DNA from: Vampirovibrio chlorellavorus
GTDB taxonomy: Bacteria > Cyanobacteriota > Vampirovibrionia > Vampirovibrionales > Vampirovibrionaceae
Assembly (NCBI GenBank): GCA_903866275.1
Contig: CAIPMU010000014.1
Coordinates: forward strand, 124,001 to 188,000
Length of the DNA: 64,000 bases
Direction of reading: 5' to 3'
A program made the position numbers and the translations under genes. Shown piece after piece: positions 7,992 to 16,543 of this stretch; the stretch's first letter is position 1; each line of letters opens with the position of its first letter. The notes beneath the pieces are model-generated. The model made no database searches, had not been told where the DNA came from, and saw only the letters and a program-made list of their open reading frames with translations.

Positions 7992-10314
7992 GCGAGGGGT
8001 CTCCTTGGTGATGGGCGAGGGCTTCGATGAAAAAGGCGGTTAGCTCCTCAACGACGTAGGGGTCTTCGTATAAAATGCCATTTTTTTCCAGAATCGAGGC
8101 TTGGGCCTGACGGCGGATTTCCGGGTGCTTGGCCCACTCACAGGCTCGTGCAACGTATTCTGCCGGGGATTGGGTGACGAATTGAGACAGCCCCATGCGC
8201 TGATAACAGGCCGCAGTGACGCGTCCGCGCATGAAGGCGCTGGGCAGGGTCACAATGGGAATGCCAAAGGCCAGCGCCTCATAAGTGGTATTGCCGCCGC
8301 CAAAATGCAACGGATCCAGCATCACCGTAGCGCAGGTTAGCAGCTGTAAAAATTTCTCCCGGCTGCAACCGGGCACAAACTGCACCCGATCCAGTACATC
8401 GGGCATGCTTTGGCTGAAGCGTTGCTTGAGCTGCTCGCAAACGGCCGCCTGACCGGGGTCCAGCAAGATCAGTTTGCCTAATGGATCTTGCCGTAAAATT
8501 TCCGCCAGAATGGGATCAAAGTCCGGGTGAAATTTATAGAGCGACTGCGGGCAGAGATAAATGTGATCCGTGTCGTCCCAGCCAAATTCCGCCCGTGGCG
8601 AAGACGGCCCTTGCAGTTGCGGCTTGAAGTAATACGTGGGCAAGCTATCCAGCAAGATCAGCTTTTCGCTATACTGCGTTTGCGCGTCATCCGGTTCCAG
8701 TGCCTTGCTGGAAATAAAATAATCGATGGTGGGAATGCCGGTAGTCACCGGATGCCCCCAGGTGACGCACTGCACCGGCGCTAGTCGGGTTTGGGCCAGC
8801 AGATAGCTGAATGGGTCCATGCCAATGTCGGGGTAAAACAGAATATCGAGTTGGGCGGCTTTTATTTGCGCCACGCTCTGCTGCAAGCTGGGGTAGGGCA
8901 ACAGATACACATGATCATCTGGGTGCATTTGCTGACTGGGGGTAAAGGCATGCTTGGTGGGCGTGGAATAAATATAGATCTCAAACTGTTCGCGGGAGAG
9001 CTGTTCCAAAATGCCCTGCATCAATTTGCCAATGGTGTGCTTGGGCGATAAATGCCCGGAGATAAACCCCAGGCGAATCTTCGTTTTTTGGGGTGGCGTG
9101 GTGGTGTTTTGGGCCGATGGGGAGAAGGGTTTCCCGGCCTCGGTGAGCGAGGGGAGCAATTTTTGGTACACCGCTGCCGTTTGGATTTGCAGGGCTTTAT
9201 CAGCGAGTCCCTGATAGGCCAGATAGAAATGCGCCCCGGAAAACGTGCCCACATGGTGCGCATCAATGGGATCGATGGGGCGTTGTAATAACACTTCTAG
9301 CCCGGCCTCGTAGCGCTGGCGCCAGGCGTGGAGTTCTTCGGTGCTCTGGTAAATCATGGGCAAGGCCAGCACCTGATTGAGTTGGGTGTTGGCATGGTGC
9401 GGGTGTTTCAGGGCCAGCGCGTCATAAATACGTTGGGCTTCCACAAAGTAGCCTTTGCCGCTCAAGGTTAGGGCCAGTTGCGCCAGATCGTCCCGCTGAT
9501 GGGCGTAATCTTGCAACAGGGTGTCCAGAATCTCCAGCGCTTCCGGCATGCGGCTTTGTTCGCTGAGCACGATGGCCAGCTGGGTCAGCGCGCCGGGATC
9601 GTGGGGGTGAATGGCCAGCGATTGCCGGTAAAAGGCCTCGGCATGTTCATACTGGTTCATTGTTTTGGCCACCAGCCCCAGCATGCTGTGCGCCCGGTAA
9701 AATCGGGGCTCTAGCGTAATGGCTTGCTGAAAGGCCGCAATGGCTTCGGGCAGATTGCCAAACTGTCGCAGGGCATTGCCCAGATTAAAATGTGCCTCCG
9801 TGTAGGTGGGCTTAAAGGCAATCGCTTTTTGATAGTGCTGAATGGCGATCTCGGTTTCTCCTAGCGCTAGATAGGCGTTGCCCATGTTGTTGTAGGCCTC
9901 AGGAATTGAGCGATCCAGTTGTAAGGCCTTCTGGTAGTGATGCAGGGCGGTGGTATAGGCCCGTTGTTGTTGGCAGGCATCGCCCAGTAGCAAGTGCACA
10001 TCCACATTGCGGCGATCCAGCTTGAGGGCGGTTTCCAGCACGACCAGCGCGGCTTCTGGATTCTGACTGGTGAGTAGGAGATTGGCCAGATGAAGCTGGA
10101 ATTCAATCTGCCGTGGTTTAATGGCTACCATTTGCCGGGCAAATTCAATGGCTTTGGGTAGCTCGCCGTTTTGTTCGCTGAGCACGCTACTAAGACGCAG
10201 GGCGTCGATGTTTTTGGGATCCTGAACCAGGATTTGTTGGTACAGCGCCCCCGCTTCGGCCAGTTGACCTTGTCGGTGCTTCTGTAGCGCGCTTTCCAGG
10301 GTCGGCGCCACCAT
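7984..10314 (-). CDS. TPR-GT41 protein glycosyltransferase (O-GlcNAc transferase/SPINDLY-like)
   Basis: The 776-residue protein has about nine TPRs over residues 1-320 (for example PEAYNNMGNAYLALGETEIA). A GT41-type catalytic half follows from about residue 400 (IRLGFISGHLSPKHTIGKL). The C-terminal donor-binding part contains DPLHFGGGNTTYEALAFG and PIVTLP, the best conserved GT41 segment. GT41 enzymes move a sugar from a UDP (or GDP) donor to Ser/Thr of cytoplasmic proteins, with the TPRs holding the acceptor. The gene is coupled by an 8-nt overlap to a sugar C-methyltransferase and lies about 2.3 kb beyond the flagellar cluster. Flagellin or pilin could be the acceptor, but this is inference. 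Confidence 0.85.
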   Translation of the reverse strand: MVAPTLESALQKHRQGQLAEAGALYQQILVQDPKNIDALRLSSVLSEQNGELPKAIEFARQMVAIKPRQIEFQLHLANLLLTSQNPEAALVVLETALKLDRRNVDVHLLLGDACQQQRAYTTALHHYQKALQLDRSIPEAYNNMGNAYLALGETEIAIQHYQKAIAFKPTYTEAHFNLGNALRQFGNLPEAIAAFQQAITLEPRFYRAHSMLGLVAKTMNQYEHAEAFYRQSLAIHPHDPGALTQLAIVLSEQSRMPEALEILDTLLQDYAHQRDDLAQLALTLSGKGYFVEAQRIYDALALKHPHHANTQLNQVLALPMIYQSTEELHAWRQRYEAGLEVLLQRPIDPIDAHHVGTFSGAHFYLAYQGLADKALQIQTAAVYQKLLPSLTEAGKPFSPSAQNTTTPPQKTKIRLGFISGHLSPKHTIGKLMQGILEQLSREQFEIYIYSTPTKHAFTPSQQMHPDDHVYLLPYPSLQQSVAQIKAAQLDILFYPDIGMDPFSYLLAQTRLAPVQCVTWGHPVTTGIPTIDYFISSKALEPDDAQTQYSEKLILLDSLPTYYFKPQLQGPSSPRAEFGWDDTDHIYLCPQSLYKFHPDFDPILAEILRQDPLGKLILLDPGQAAVCEQLKQRFSQSMPDVLDRVQFVPGCSREKFLQLLTCATVMLDPLHFGGGNTTYEALAFGIPIVTLPSAFMRGRVTAACYQRMGLSQFVTQSPAEYVARACEWAKHPEIRRQAQASILEKNGILYEDPYVVEELTAFFIEALAHHQGDPSHG

Positions 10315-10512
10315 GCGTATGGACCTCTCTCAAAATAGGGTTCCTTTCCATTGAATCATCCGCCTGCCCGACTCGCCTCCATTGGCTGGAGGAGGTGGCT
10401 GAGTCTGTGGGCTTTGCCCGTTGGCCACGCCAATTGAGCCATCACAGGCGGGTGGGTTTGTGGGACGCTCCTTACGAAAGACCGAGATCAGACGGGTGTC
10501 ACAGGGCTTCAG

Positions 10513-11142
10513 TTATTCCGTAATTTCCAGCCCTTCACCGCCCAGTACGGTGAGCGGTTTGCCCTCAATGGTCAGTTTCATCTTTTTGGGGCCCTCGACG
10601 GCTTGCACCGTGTCTTTCAGTTCTTCCACCCGTTGAATCATGCTGGTGGAACCGCCGCCTTCCGTGAATTCATGACTCAGATTAATCGTCACCGCATTCC
10701 AGGATACAGTAACGCCAAGCAAGCGTGTTCCTGCAGGGATTTCGCTGTAGAGGCCTGCCTCTTTTTCTTCGGCGGTGGGACCTGCCAGTAATTGTTGCAA
10801 AGCTGATTCCAGTGCGGTGTGGTTGGTGTGTGTGGGGATGGGGCGATCAATGCTTTCGGTGATGCTGGTATCACCCTGTAGTTTGCTGAAATGGACGGGC
10901 CCAATGGGTTGAGGCTCTGCCAATATCGGCGTTGCGGCGGCAGGGAGATCGGGAGCAGGGGAACTATGGATGAGCGCCATGGTGCCCAGAAAGAGTAACA
11001 GGGCAAGGGCCAGCAATACCGTGAGCTCAAGACTGTTTTTTTGTCTCGGGCTGAACCAGCCGGTTACCGCTTGGGCCGGGACTGCTTTGAAGGGATGCTC
11101 CCTGAACTGACGCCAGGGCAGGGTTGGTGGTGAAAAGGTCAT
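10513..11142 (-). CDS. GerMN-domain membrane-anchored protein
   Basis: The start at 11142 is chosen because AAGGAG lies 7 nt upstream of this ATG; the frame is open further upstream but reads like non-coding DNA. The 209-residue product has one TM segment at about residues 39-58 (LTVLLALALLLFLGTMALI). An extracytoplasmic GerMN-like domain follows (about residues 110-200): ALQQLLAGPTAEEKEAGLYSEIP, then VTINLSHEF and a C-terminal strand repeat. GerMN domains occur in spore germination and sporulation proteins, but also in envelope proteins of non-spore-formers. The precise role is unknown. It is upstream of the GT41 gene on the same strand, about 200 nt apart. Confidence 0.75.
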   Translation of the reverse strand: MTFSPPTLPWRQFREHPFKAVPAQAVTGWFSPRQKNSLELTVLLALALLLFLGTMALIHSSPAPDLPAAATPILAEPQPIGPVHFSKLQGDTSITESIDRPIPTHTNHTALESALQQLLAGPTAEEKEAGLYSEIPAGTRLLGVTVSWNAVTINLSHEFTEGGGSTSMIQRVEELKDTVQAVEGPKKMKLTIEGKPLTVLGGEGLEITE

Positions 11143-11306
11143 ACGGGATCTCCTTCTCGTCATCACGGCAGCGTATGCCGGGACTATCCCGTAAGCCATC
11201 ATAGCGGATTCTGATCGTCCTGACATCGCCCGGATGATTTCAGGGCAAAGACGATCGGGTGATTGGGGCAGCCTGAAGCGCGTCGGCCAACCGTTAAACG
11301 GCTGTC

Positions 11307-11759
11307 TTAAAGAATGGTGTTGTGCGGCAGCAAGGGGTGTTTGGCGGTAATTGTATCCAGATTGCGGTGAATCATGACCGGGCGCTTGCAACGCTCCATC
11401 ACGGCGCTGCTGACACTGCCCAGCAAGAGTTTGGTCAGGCCGGTGCGTCCATGAGAACCCAGAATGACCTGATCCACATTGGCCTCTTCCGCATAGGCGC
11501 AGATCTGTTCGGTAATATCACCCAGCCGGGCCACGATGGTGGTCACGGTGCAGCCTTGTTCTTCCAGGGCGCGTTTGGCCTGGTGCAGGGTTTCGGTGGC
11601 ATCGCTCAAGTCATATTCGGCCGTAAAGGCATCCGGCAGGGTGGCGACGACTTCCAGCAGGTGAAACCCAACATCGGGGCGCTCCTTAAATAGGCGGGCC
11701 ACCCACTGTAAGGTGTTTTGCGCACAGTCAGAGCCATCGATGGGTAATAAAATCTGCAT
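11307..11759 (-). CDS. Universal stress protein, UspA family
   Basis: The 150-residue product begins MQILLPIDGSDCAQNTL, the usual first strand and Asp of Usp folds. It carries GSHGRTGLTKLLLGSVSSAVM near the C-terminus, matching the ATP-binding G-2x-G-9x-G-S/T signature. It is probably a cytoplasmic, ATP-binding stress protein. The start is at 11759 because GAGGAG precedes that ATG by about 6 nt; a longer frame is open but unsupported. The ending HRNLDTITAKHPLLPHNTIL is a short extension beyond the fold. It appears to be monocistronic. Confidence 0.88.
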   Translation of the reverse strand: MQILLPIDGSDCAQNTLQWVARLFKERPDVGFHLLEVVATLPDAFTAEYDLSDATETLHQAKRALEEQGCTVTTIVARLGDITEQICAYAEEANVDQVILGSHGRTGLTKLLLGSVSSAVMERCKRPVMIHRNLDTITAKHPLLPHNTIL

Positions 11760-12039
11760 GGTGTTCTCCTCAATCCGAATTCCTGAACAATGGGCCTGCC
11801 TAGCGGAAGCATCCACTGAGTGACCGCCCGTGAGGGTGCACGGCGCGTTGATGTTCATTGTAGGTCGCCGGCTGAATGGATTCAATCCATGTGCCATTGG
11901 GCAAAGCGGGTAGATGCATGGCACGGAAATTTAAAAAATGGTGTAGTCGCCTCCGGACAAGGATTTTGCTGTTGTGAGGGCGCTGAATTTCCAATTCGCT
12001 GCTTGCCAAGCCTGTTGAGTACGTGTTAAAAAATTTTTT

Positions 12040-12396
12040 ATGTTTGAAGTCATGGTTGAAAAACATTTTGCCGCCGCTCATCATCTGCTCCACTATCGGG
12101 GTAAGTGCGAAAACCCGCATGGGCACAACTATGTGGTGCAAGTGTTCGCGCAGAAAGATACCCTGGATAAGTCGAATGTGGCCTTTGATTTCACCGTGCT
12201 GAAGGTGGAACTGAACAAGATCGTGGATGATCTGGATCATACTGATCTGAACACCTTCCCGGATTTTAACGGTGAAAGTCCCAGCGCCGAATACATTGCG
12301 CGCTACGTTTATCAGCGCATCAAAAAAATGGTCCCGGAAATCAACAAGGCCGTTGTGTTTGAAACCCCTACCCAAAGCGCCTGCTACTTCGAGTAA
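12040..12396 (+). CDS. queD: 6-carboxy-5,6,7,8-tetrahydropterin synthase QueD
   Basis: QueD turns 7,8-dihydroneopterin triphosphate into 6-carboxytetrahydropterin in queuosine synthesis. The 118-residue length is typical. The zinc site is visible: FAAAHHL supplies the first His and NPHGHNY the HxH pair; the catalytic Cys is in GKCENPHGH. HTDLN and the closing glutamate region (FETPTQSACYFE) also match. No clear ribosome binding site precedes the ATG at 12040, where the upstream sequence is an A/T run. An ATG four codons later is the alternative. I saw no other queuosine gene here. Confidence 0.9.
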   Translation: MFEVMVEKHFAAAHHLLHYRGKCENPHGHNYVVQVFAQKDTLDKSNVAFDFTVLKVELNKIVDDLDHTDLNTFPDFNGESPSAEYIARYVYQRIKKMVPEINKAVVFETPTQSACYFE

Positions 12397-12724
12397 GTCG
12401 CGTTCGTTTGAGGTTCTATGGTTCGCGTAGGGTTTTGTCGTGTGCCCTTTGAAGGGGTAAGCTTGCGGTCGATCTCGCCGTGCTTTCATTGGTCTGTGCC
12501 AGAACCCAACGCCCGACAAGCTAAACTGGCGAAGTGTTGTTGTGCTTCAGGGTGTGTAATTTTTTGGATGCAGAAAGTTTCAGGTCAAAACCTGTCGCAT
12601 GGCGGTTCAACTGGCATGCTAGAGCAACGAAAGAACGTACATCCCTGGGAGCCCATGAGGGAATGGGGCTTGAAAGCTTTAGCTGGGCTCGTTTTTTGGT
12701 GGATTGGTAAAAGAAGCGCCTCTG
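12397..12724. other. Intergenic region between queD and rsfS (convergent)
   Basis: No gene is supported. A 138-codon plus-strand frame starts at 12418, but it runs antisense through rsfS and looks random. The region holds a likely terminator at 12649-12697. Confidence 0.45.
12649..12697 (+). terminator. Putative terminator downstream of queD
   Basis: GAGCCC (12649-12654) can pair with GGGCTC (12685-12690), directly followed by G and six Ts on the plus strand. The loop is long and can form an inner stem. It lies about 250 nt past queD. Confidence 0.45.
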
Positions 12725-13123
12725 CTAGGAGACTTCTTGCAGTTGGGGATCCATCCAGGTTTCTGTGGCGACGACATTGGCGTGGCTCCAGAAGTTTTCC
12801 AGCTGGTAAAACTGACGTTCGGTGCGGTGCATGACATGAACGATCACATCGCCGTAGTCCAGCAGGCACCATTTGTAGGTGCTGTCCTGTTCGGTACCCA
12901 GACGGACTTGTCCGCGTTTTTTGAAGGCTTTATCAATGGTGTCGGCAATGGTTCTAATTTGGGACGGACTGTCCCCGGAGCAAATTACGAAGTAATCGGC
13001 AATGTAAGAGACCTTTCCCGTATCCAGCACCAGCGTGTCGGAGGCTTTCTTGGATTCAGCCAGGTTAGCGGCTAAAGCGGCCAAGTCAAATGCGCTGATT
13101 GGTTCTTGCTGAGATGGGGTCAA
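12725..13123 (-). CDS. rsfS: Ribosome silencing factor RsfS
   Basis: RsfS binds ribosomal protein uL14 and blocks joining of the 30S and 50S subunits when nutrients are low. The 132-residue product shows the family core: VSYIADYFVICSGDSPSQIRTIADTI, then WCLLDYGDVIVHVMHRTERQFYQLENFW. The start codon is TTG at 13123, supported by AGGAGG 7 nt upstream. It follows yqeK by 21 nt, and this pairing is common across bacteria. Confidence 0.93.
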   Translation of the reverse strand: MTPSQQEPISAFDLAALAANLAESKKASDTLVLDTGKVSYIADYFVICSGDSPSQIRTIADTIDKAFKKRGQVRLGTEQDSTYKWCLLDYGDVIVHVMHRTERQFYQLENFWSHANVVATETWMDPQLQEVS

Positions 13124-13144
13124 AAGCGTTCCTCCTATTATTAT

Positions 13145-13771
13145 CTACAGGTGTTTTTCGGCACGAAGTTGGGTGACAAAATCGTTGCGGGCCTCAATGG
13201 TCCGGGGGTGAATGAGCTGGTGTCGTTCAATCAAATATTGAATGGTCGAATCCAGTATAAAGAGCATGGTGAGATCCAGGCTATGCGGGTTCCGGAAGTC
13301 TAGTGGGGCGGTCATGCGCTGGATATAGAGCGGGTTGCGCGTATTGCCTTCAATCTTGTCGGCGATATAGACGATTTTTTCAACCCGGCTCATCCCGGCG
13401 CGCCCGGTGGTGTGGAATCGAATGGCATTTAAAATCTCGGGATCTTCCAGCTGAAAGGTTTCTCGCACCAGCTCTGCGCCCACAAAGGGGTGCAGGGTTT
13501 GCAGCGAAGCCCGATCGGTGTCGTCAATGGGGATCTGGTGACGTTCACAGAAATCCAGCAAGTCCGGGGGGCGCATTAGCTTGGCTGCATCGTGGAGCAA
13601 GCCTGCAACGGCGGCGCGTTCACGCTCTGCCAGAGGGAGATTGAACTTCTCCGCCAGTTCCACTGCTTTTTCCTGAGCCCCTACCGAGTGTTCAAAGCGT
13701 TCATGAGACAACTGCTGACTGAGCCAACGTTTGGCATGGTCCAAATCTAAAATTGAAGTGGTCTGAATCAA
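13145..13771 (-). CDS. yqeK: HD-domain Ap4A hydrolase, YqeK family
   Basis: YqeK enzymes split diadenosine tetraphosphate symmetrically into two ADP. The HD metal site is visible: ERFEHSVGAQEKA gives the first His, AGLLHDAAK the HD pair, LHPFVGA the next His, and RFHTTGRAGMSRVEKIVYIADKIEG the later His and Asp. The 208-residue length fits. The start is TTG at 13771 with AGGA 5 nt upstream. It is in one operon with rsfS, the usual partner. Confidence 0.9.
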   Translation of the reverse strand: MIQTTSILDLDHAKRWLSQQLSHERFEHSVGAQEKAVELAEKFNLPLAERERAAVAGLLHDAAKLMRPPDLLDFCERHQIPIDDTDRASLQTLHPFVGAELVRETFQLEDPEILNAIRFHTTGRAGMSRVEKIVYIADKIEGNTRNPLYIQRMTAPLDFRNPHSLDLTMLFILDSTIQYLIERHQLIHPRTIEARNDFVTQLRAEKHL

Positions 13772-13887
13772 AACAGTCCTTTGCGCTTTTTTGCACTTTA
13801 ACTTTTGTATTATAACCGCTATGCTGCATGAATGCCATCCTCCGGGTGGGTAAATTGCCCAAGTTCGGATGTTTTGCGTAGTCGCGC

Positions 13888-14718
13888 TTAACGCGCGGAA
13901 AGGGGCAAAATGGACTCCCCGGTGTAAGTCAGCACTTCATTAATGCGTTCTACCTTACGGCAAACGCCGGTTTTGGTCTCAATGGTGAAGCGAACCGCGT
14001 TCACTTGCAGAATATCATCCGGCCCTACGCTGAGGCGGGTCGGTATATGGGACTTCAGGCGTTGTAGCGAGCCAGCGGCCTCCATGCCGATGATGCTGTT
14101 GTAAGAGCCGTTGAAGCCGGTGTCGGTAATGTAACCCATGCGGTTGTTTAAAATCTTGGAGTCGGCGGTCTGGACGTGGGTATGGGTGCCAGTCATGGCG
14201 CTGACGCCCAGCGATGAGGCGTGCCAGGCCATCGCCATCTTTTCTGCGGTGGCTTCCGCGTGGAAGTCCAGGAAAATCATGGGTGTGACCGCCAACATGT
14301 CGTAGACCAGTTCATCGAGTTGCTCCCAGGGCGAGTTGTAGTTGCCCATAAAGACTTGGCCAATCATGTTGATCACGCCAATCTCGCAGTTGGGGAGCTG
14401 AAAAATCTTGGCCCCGCAGCCGGGGGAGTTGGACGGGAAGTTGTAAGGGCGCAGCAGGTTCACTTCATCAATGAAGGTGAAGACTTCTTTTTGGTCCCAA
14501 ATGTGGTTCCCGCTGGTGAAAATATGGACGCCCGCCTCGTGCATCTCATCGTAATGCTTGCGGAGCATGCCAAACCCGTGGGAGATGTTCTCCCCGTTCG
14601 CAATGACCACATCGGGGCGTTCCGGCAAGCTTTCTAGGTAAGCTTTGACCGCCATGCGTCCGGGCTTACCGACGAGGTCGCCGAAAAAGAGCAAATCGAT
14701 ATAAGGTTTAGCGGTCAT
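13888..14718 (-). CDS. ymdB: YmdB-family metallophosphoesterase (2',3'-cyclic nucleotide phosphodiesterase-like)
   Basis: The 276-residue protein begins with FFGDLVGKPGR, the first metal motif of the YmdB/TIGR00282 group. It continues with NGENISHGFGM, GNHIWDQKE, DFHAEATAEKMAMAWHASSLGVSAMTGTHTHVQTAD and TDTGFNGSYNSIIGME, all close to the family. B. subtilis YmdB hydrolyses 2',3'-cAMP and affects the biofilm/motility switch. That is of interest beside flagellar and exopolysaccharide genes, but a link here is only inference. It lies downstream of recA on the same strand. Confidence 0.9.
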   Translation of the reverse strand: MTAKPYIDLLFFGDLVGKPGRMAVKAYLESLPERPDVVIANGENISHGFGMLRKHYDEMHEAGVHIFTSGNHIWDQKEVFTFIDEVNLLRPYNFPSNSPGCGAKIFQLPNCEIGVINMIGQVFMGNYNSPWEQLDELVYDMLAVTPMIFLDFHAEATAEKMAMAWHASSLGVSAMTGTHTHVQTADSKILNNRMGYITDTGFNGSYNSIIGMEAAGSLQRLKSHIPTRLSVGPDDILQVNAVRFTIETKTGVCRKVERINEVLTYTGESILPLSAR

Positions 14719-14909
14719 AAAGGCTTTCTAGAGGATTGAGGGAGAGATGAGATTATGTGAGTTGGCTCATTTTAACCCAATAACTTAGGGGTCACAAGTC
14801 AGGACAGAACTGGGCAAAGTCAATCTCGGGCGGGAATTTTGGGTTTGCGTGCGAGACTTTAACAGGTCGATTGAATAATAAACCCAAAGGTCATTGTCAT
14901 TGGTATTGA

Positions 14910-14940
14910 GAAGCGCCTGCTGTATCACAGCAAGCGCTTC
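14910..14940 (-). terminator. Hairpin downstream of recA
   Basis: GAAGCGC (14910-14916) pairs with GCGCTTC (14934-14940), extended inside by TGCTG/CAGCA after one mismatch. No T-tract follows on the minus strand, so it may be a weak or factor-assisted terminator, or mainly protect the 3' end. Confidence 0.5.
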
Positions 14941-14984
14941 GGGATGGTTCTGGTTTGAAGAGAGAAGAGAGAGAACCGGCGTGA

Positions 14985-16100
14985 CTAGCTTTCTTCCCCG
15001 TTGGTCGCGGCAGAAGCGGCCATGTGGGCGGCATGATTGGCGGCTGCCGCGCTGCGTTGGGCGGCAATTTTAGCCCGCACTTCCCCGTCAATCTTTTTCA
15101 GGGTTTCCGGGTTGTCTTTCAGGAAGTCACGCGCTTTTTCGCGGCCTTGGCCAATTTTCTCGTCCTTGTAGCTGTACCAGGTGCCCGCTTTTTTCACGAT
15201 CTCCATATCCGTGGCCACATCCAGCACGCAGCCTTCTGAGGAAATACCTTCGCCGAACAGGATGTCGAATTCACAGATTTTGAATGGGGGAGCCACTTTG
15301 TTTTTGACTACGCGGACTTTCACCCGGTTGCCGTACTCTTCGCCGTCTTTTTTCAGGGTTTCAATCCGGCGAATGTCCAGACGCACGCTGGCGTAGAACT
15401 TCAGTGCGTTCCCGCCGGTGGTGGTTTCCGGGTTGCCGTACATCACGCCAATCTTCTGGCGTAACTGGTTGATGAACACGACCGTGGTGCGAGTTTTGCC
15501 CACGATGGCGGTCAGTTTGCGCAAGGCTTGAGACATCAGGCGGGCTTGCAGACCGACGTGGGAATCCCCCATTTCGCCTTCAATTTCCGCTTTGGGCACC
15601 AGCGCCGCCACGGAGTCGATGACCACGATGTCCACCGCCCCGGAGCGCACCAGTTGCTCGGTAATTTCCAGCGCTTGTTCGCCGGTGTCCGGTTGGCTGA
15701 TTAGCAATTCATCAATTTTCACACCAATTTTACCGGCGTATTCGGGATCCATGGCGTGTTCCGCATCAATGAAGGCGGCGATGCCTCCGTTGCGTTGGGC
15801 TTCCGCAATGATGCTCAGGGTGAGGGTTGTTTTACCGCTGGATTCCGGGCCGTAAATTTCAACCACCCGGCCACGGGGCAATCCGCCCACGCCCAGACAG
15901 AGATCCAGGGCCAGCGCACCGGTAGGGATGGCGTCCAGACTTACGATCTGGCGATCGCCCAATTTCATGATGGCGCCTTTGCCAAAGTCTTTTTCAATCT
16001 TGTCCAGCGTATAGCTGAGGACTTTACGACGCTCTTCCAATGTGGCGTCTTCCAGATTGTTACTGGTTTTTGCGGGTTCTTTATCTTTAACTGCCATCAT
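14985..16100 (-). CDS. recA: Recombinase RecA
   Basis: RecA forms filaments on single-stranded DNA, drives strand exchange and triggers LexA self-cleavage. The 371-residue product has Walker [10 protein letters not shown], the [14 protein letters not shown] Walker B region, the L2 region with [31 protein letters not shown] split over two motifs, and a C-terminal domain ending in an alanine-rich acidic tail. Two ATGs are adjacent; AGGA lies 3 nt before the first and 6 nt before the second (16097). The upstream region holds several palindromes that could be SOS operators. Confidence 0.97.
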   Translation of the reverse strand: MMAVKDKEPAKTSNNLEDATLEERRKVLSYTLDKIEKDFGKGAIMKLGDRQIVSLDAIPTGALALDLCLGVGGLPRGRVVEIYGPESSGKTTLTLSIIAEAQRNGGIAAFIDAEHAMDPEYAGKIGVKIDELLISQPDTGEQALEITEQLVRSGAVDIVVIDSVAALVPKAEIEGEMGDSHVGLQARLMSQALRKLTAIVGKTRTTVVFINQLRQKIGVMYGNPETTTGGNALKFYASVRLDIRRIETLKKDGEEYGNRVKVRVVKNKVAPPFKICEFDILFGEGISSEGCVLDVATDMEIVKKAGTWYSYKDEKIGQGREKARDFLKDNPETLKKIDGEVRAKIAAQRSAAAANHAAHMAASAATNGEES

Positions 16101-16543
16101 GTGTCCTTTTTGGGCTTTTGGGGTGCATACATTGGGGCATTAATGCCGGATTTAAAGTCTCAGTGTCCCTTTTCTCGAAGCTCTCCTGCGTTCCCTTATG
16201 GTACGGGATGCCTGTCGGTATGAAAAGTAAACTTTCTGTGCCTGTCGCCTTCTGCTGAGCTCGGGCGGTGCAGGTGTTGTAGGGCTTGAATGTTATAGGT
16301 TTCAGAATGAATTTATTCTCGAAACTACATTCTATGGAAATTATATTCGATGTCTGCGGATTTGGGAAGTTTTTTTTCAGGCCAAATCCTGGATGCCATG
16401 TTTTGATGACTTTGCCTCGTATGTAGAGCGTAGGCAGGCGTCAGAGTGTTTTACGGAAGGCCTTCCGGAATAGTGCAAAGCCCCGCTGTTTTATCCAGGC
16501 GGGGCTTTGCAGGTTTAAACGCTGATTTTTTTGGTGTTGTTGA
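16101..16543. promoter_or_regulatory. recA upstream region with several palindromes
   Basis: No gene is supported in these 443 nt. Palindromes include GGCATTAATGCC (16136-16147, in the recA leader), AAAGT-AA-ACTTT (16224-16235) and AGAATGAATTTATTCT (16304-16319, one mismatch; followed by ATTCT at 16329-16333). CGGAAGGCCTTCCG (16454-16467) is also perfect. Any of the first three could be a LexA or other operator for recA, but none matches the GAAC-N4-GTTC or cyanobacterial consensus exactly. The assignment is speculative. Confidence 0.35.
16475..16510 (-). terminator. Strong hairpin after the AIM24-family gene
   Basis: GCAAAGCCCCGC (16475-16486) pairs perfectly over 12 bp with GCGGGGCTTTGC (16499-16510). 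It begins about 34 nt past the stop of the minus-strand gene. No T-tract follows on that strand. Confidence 0.65.

Noticed and set aside
11800-12519. Minus-strand frame of 239 codons
   Set aside because: It is antisense to the well-supported queD and shows no family features.
12418-12834. Plus-strand frame of 138 codons after queD
   Set aside because: It runs antisense into rsfS, has a random-looking composition and crosses a likely terminator.
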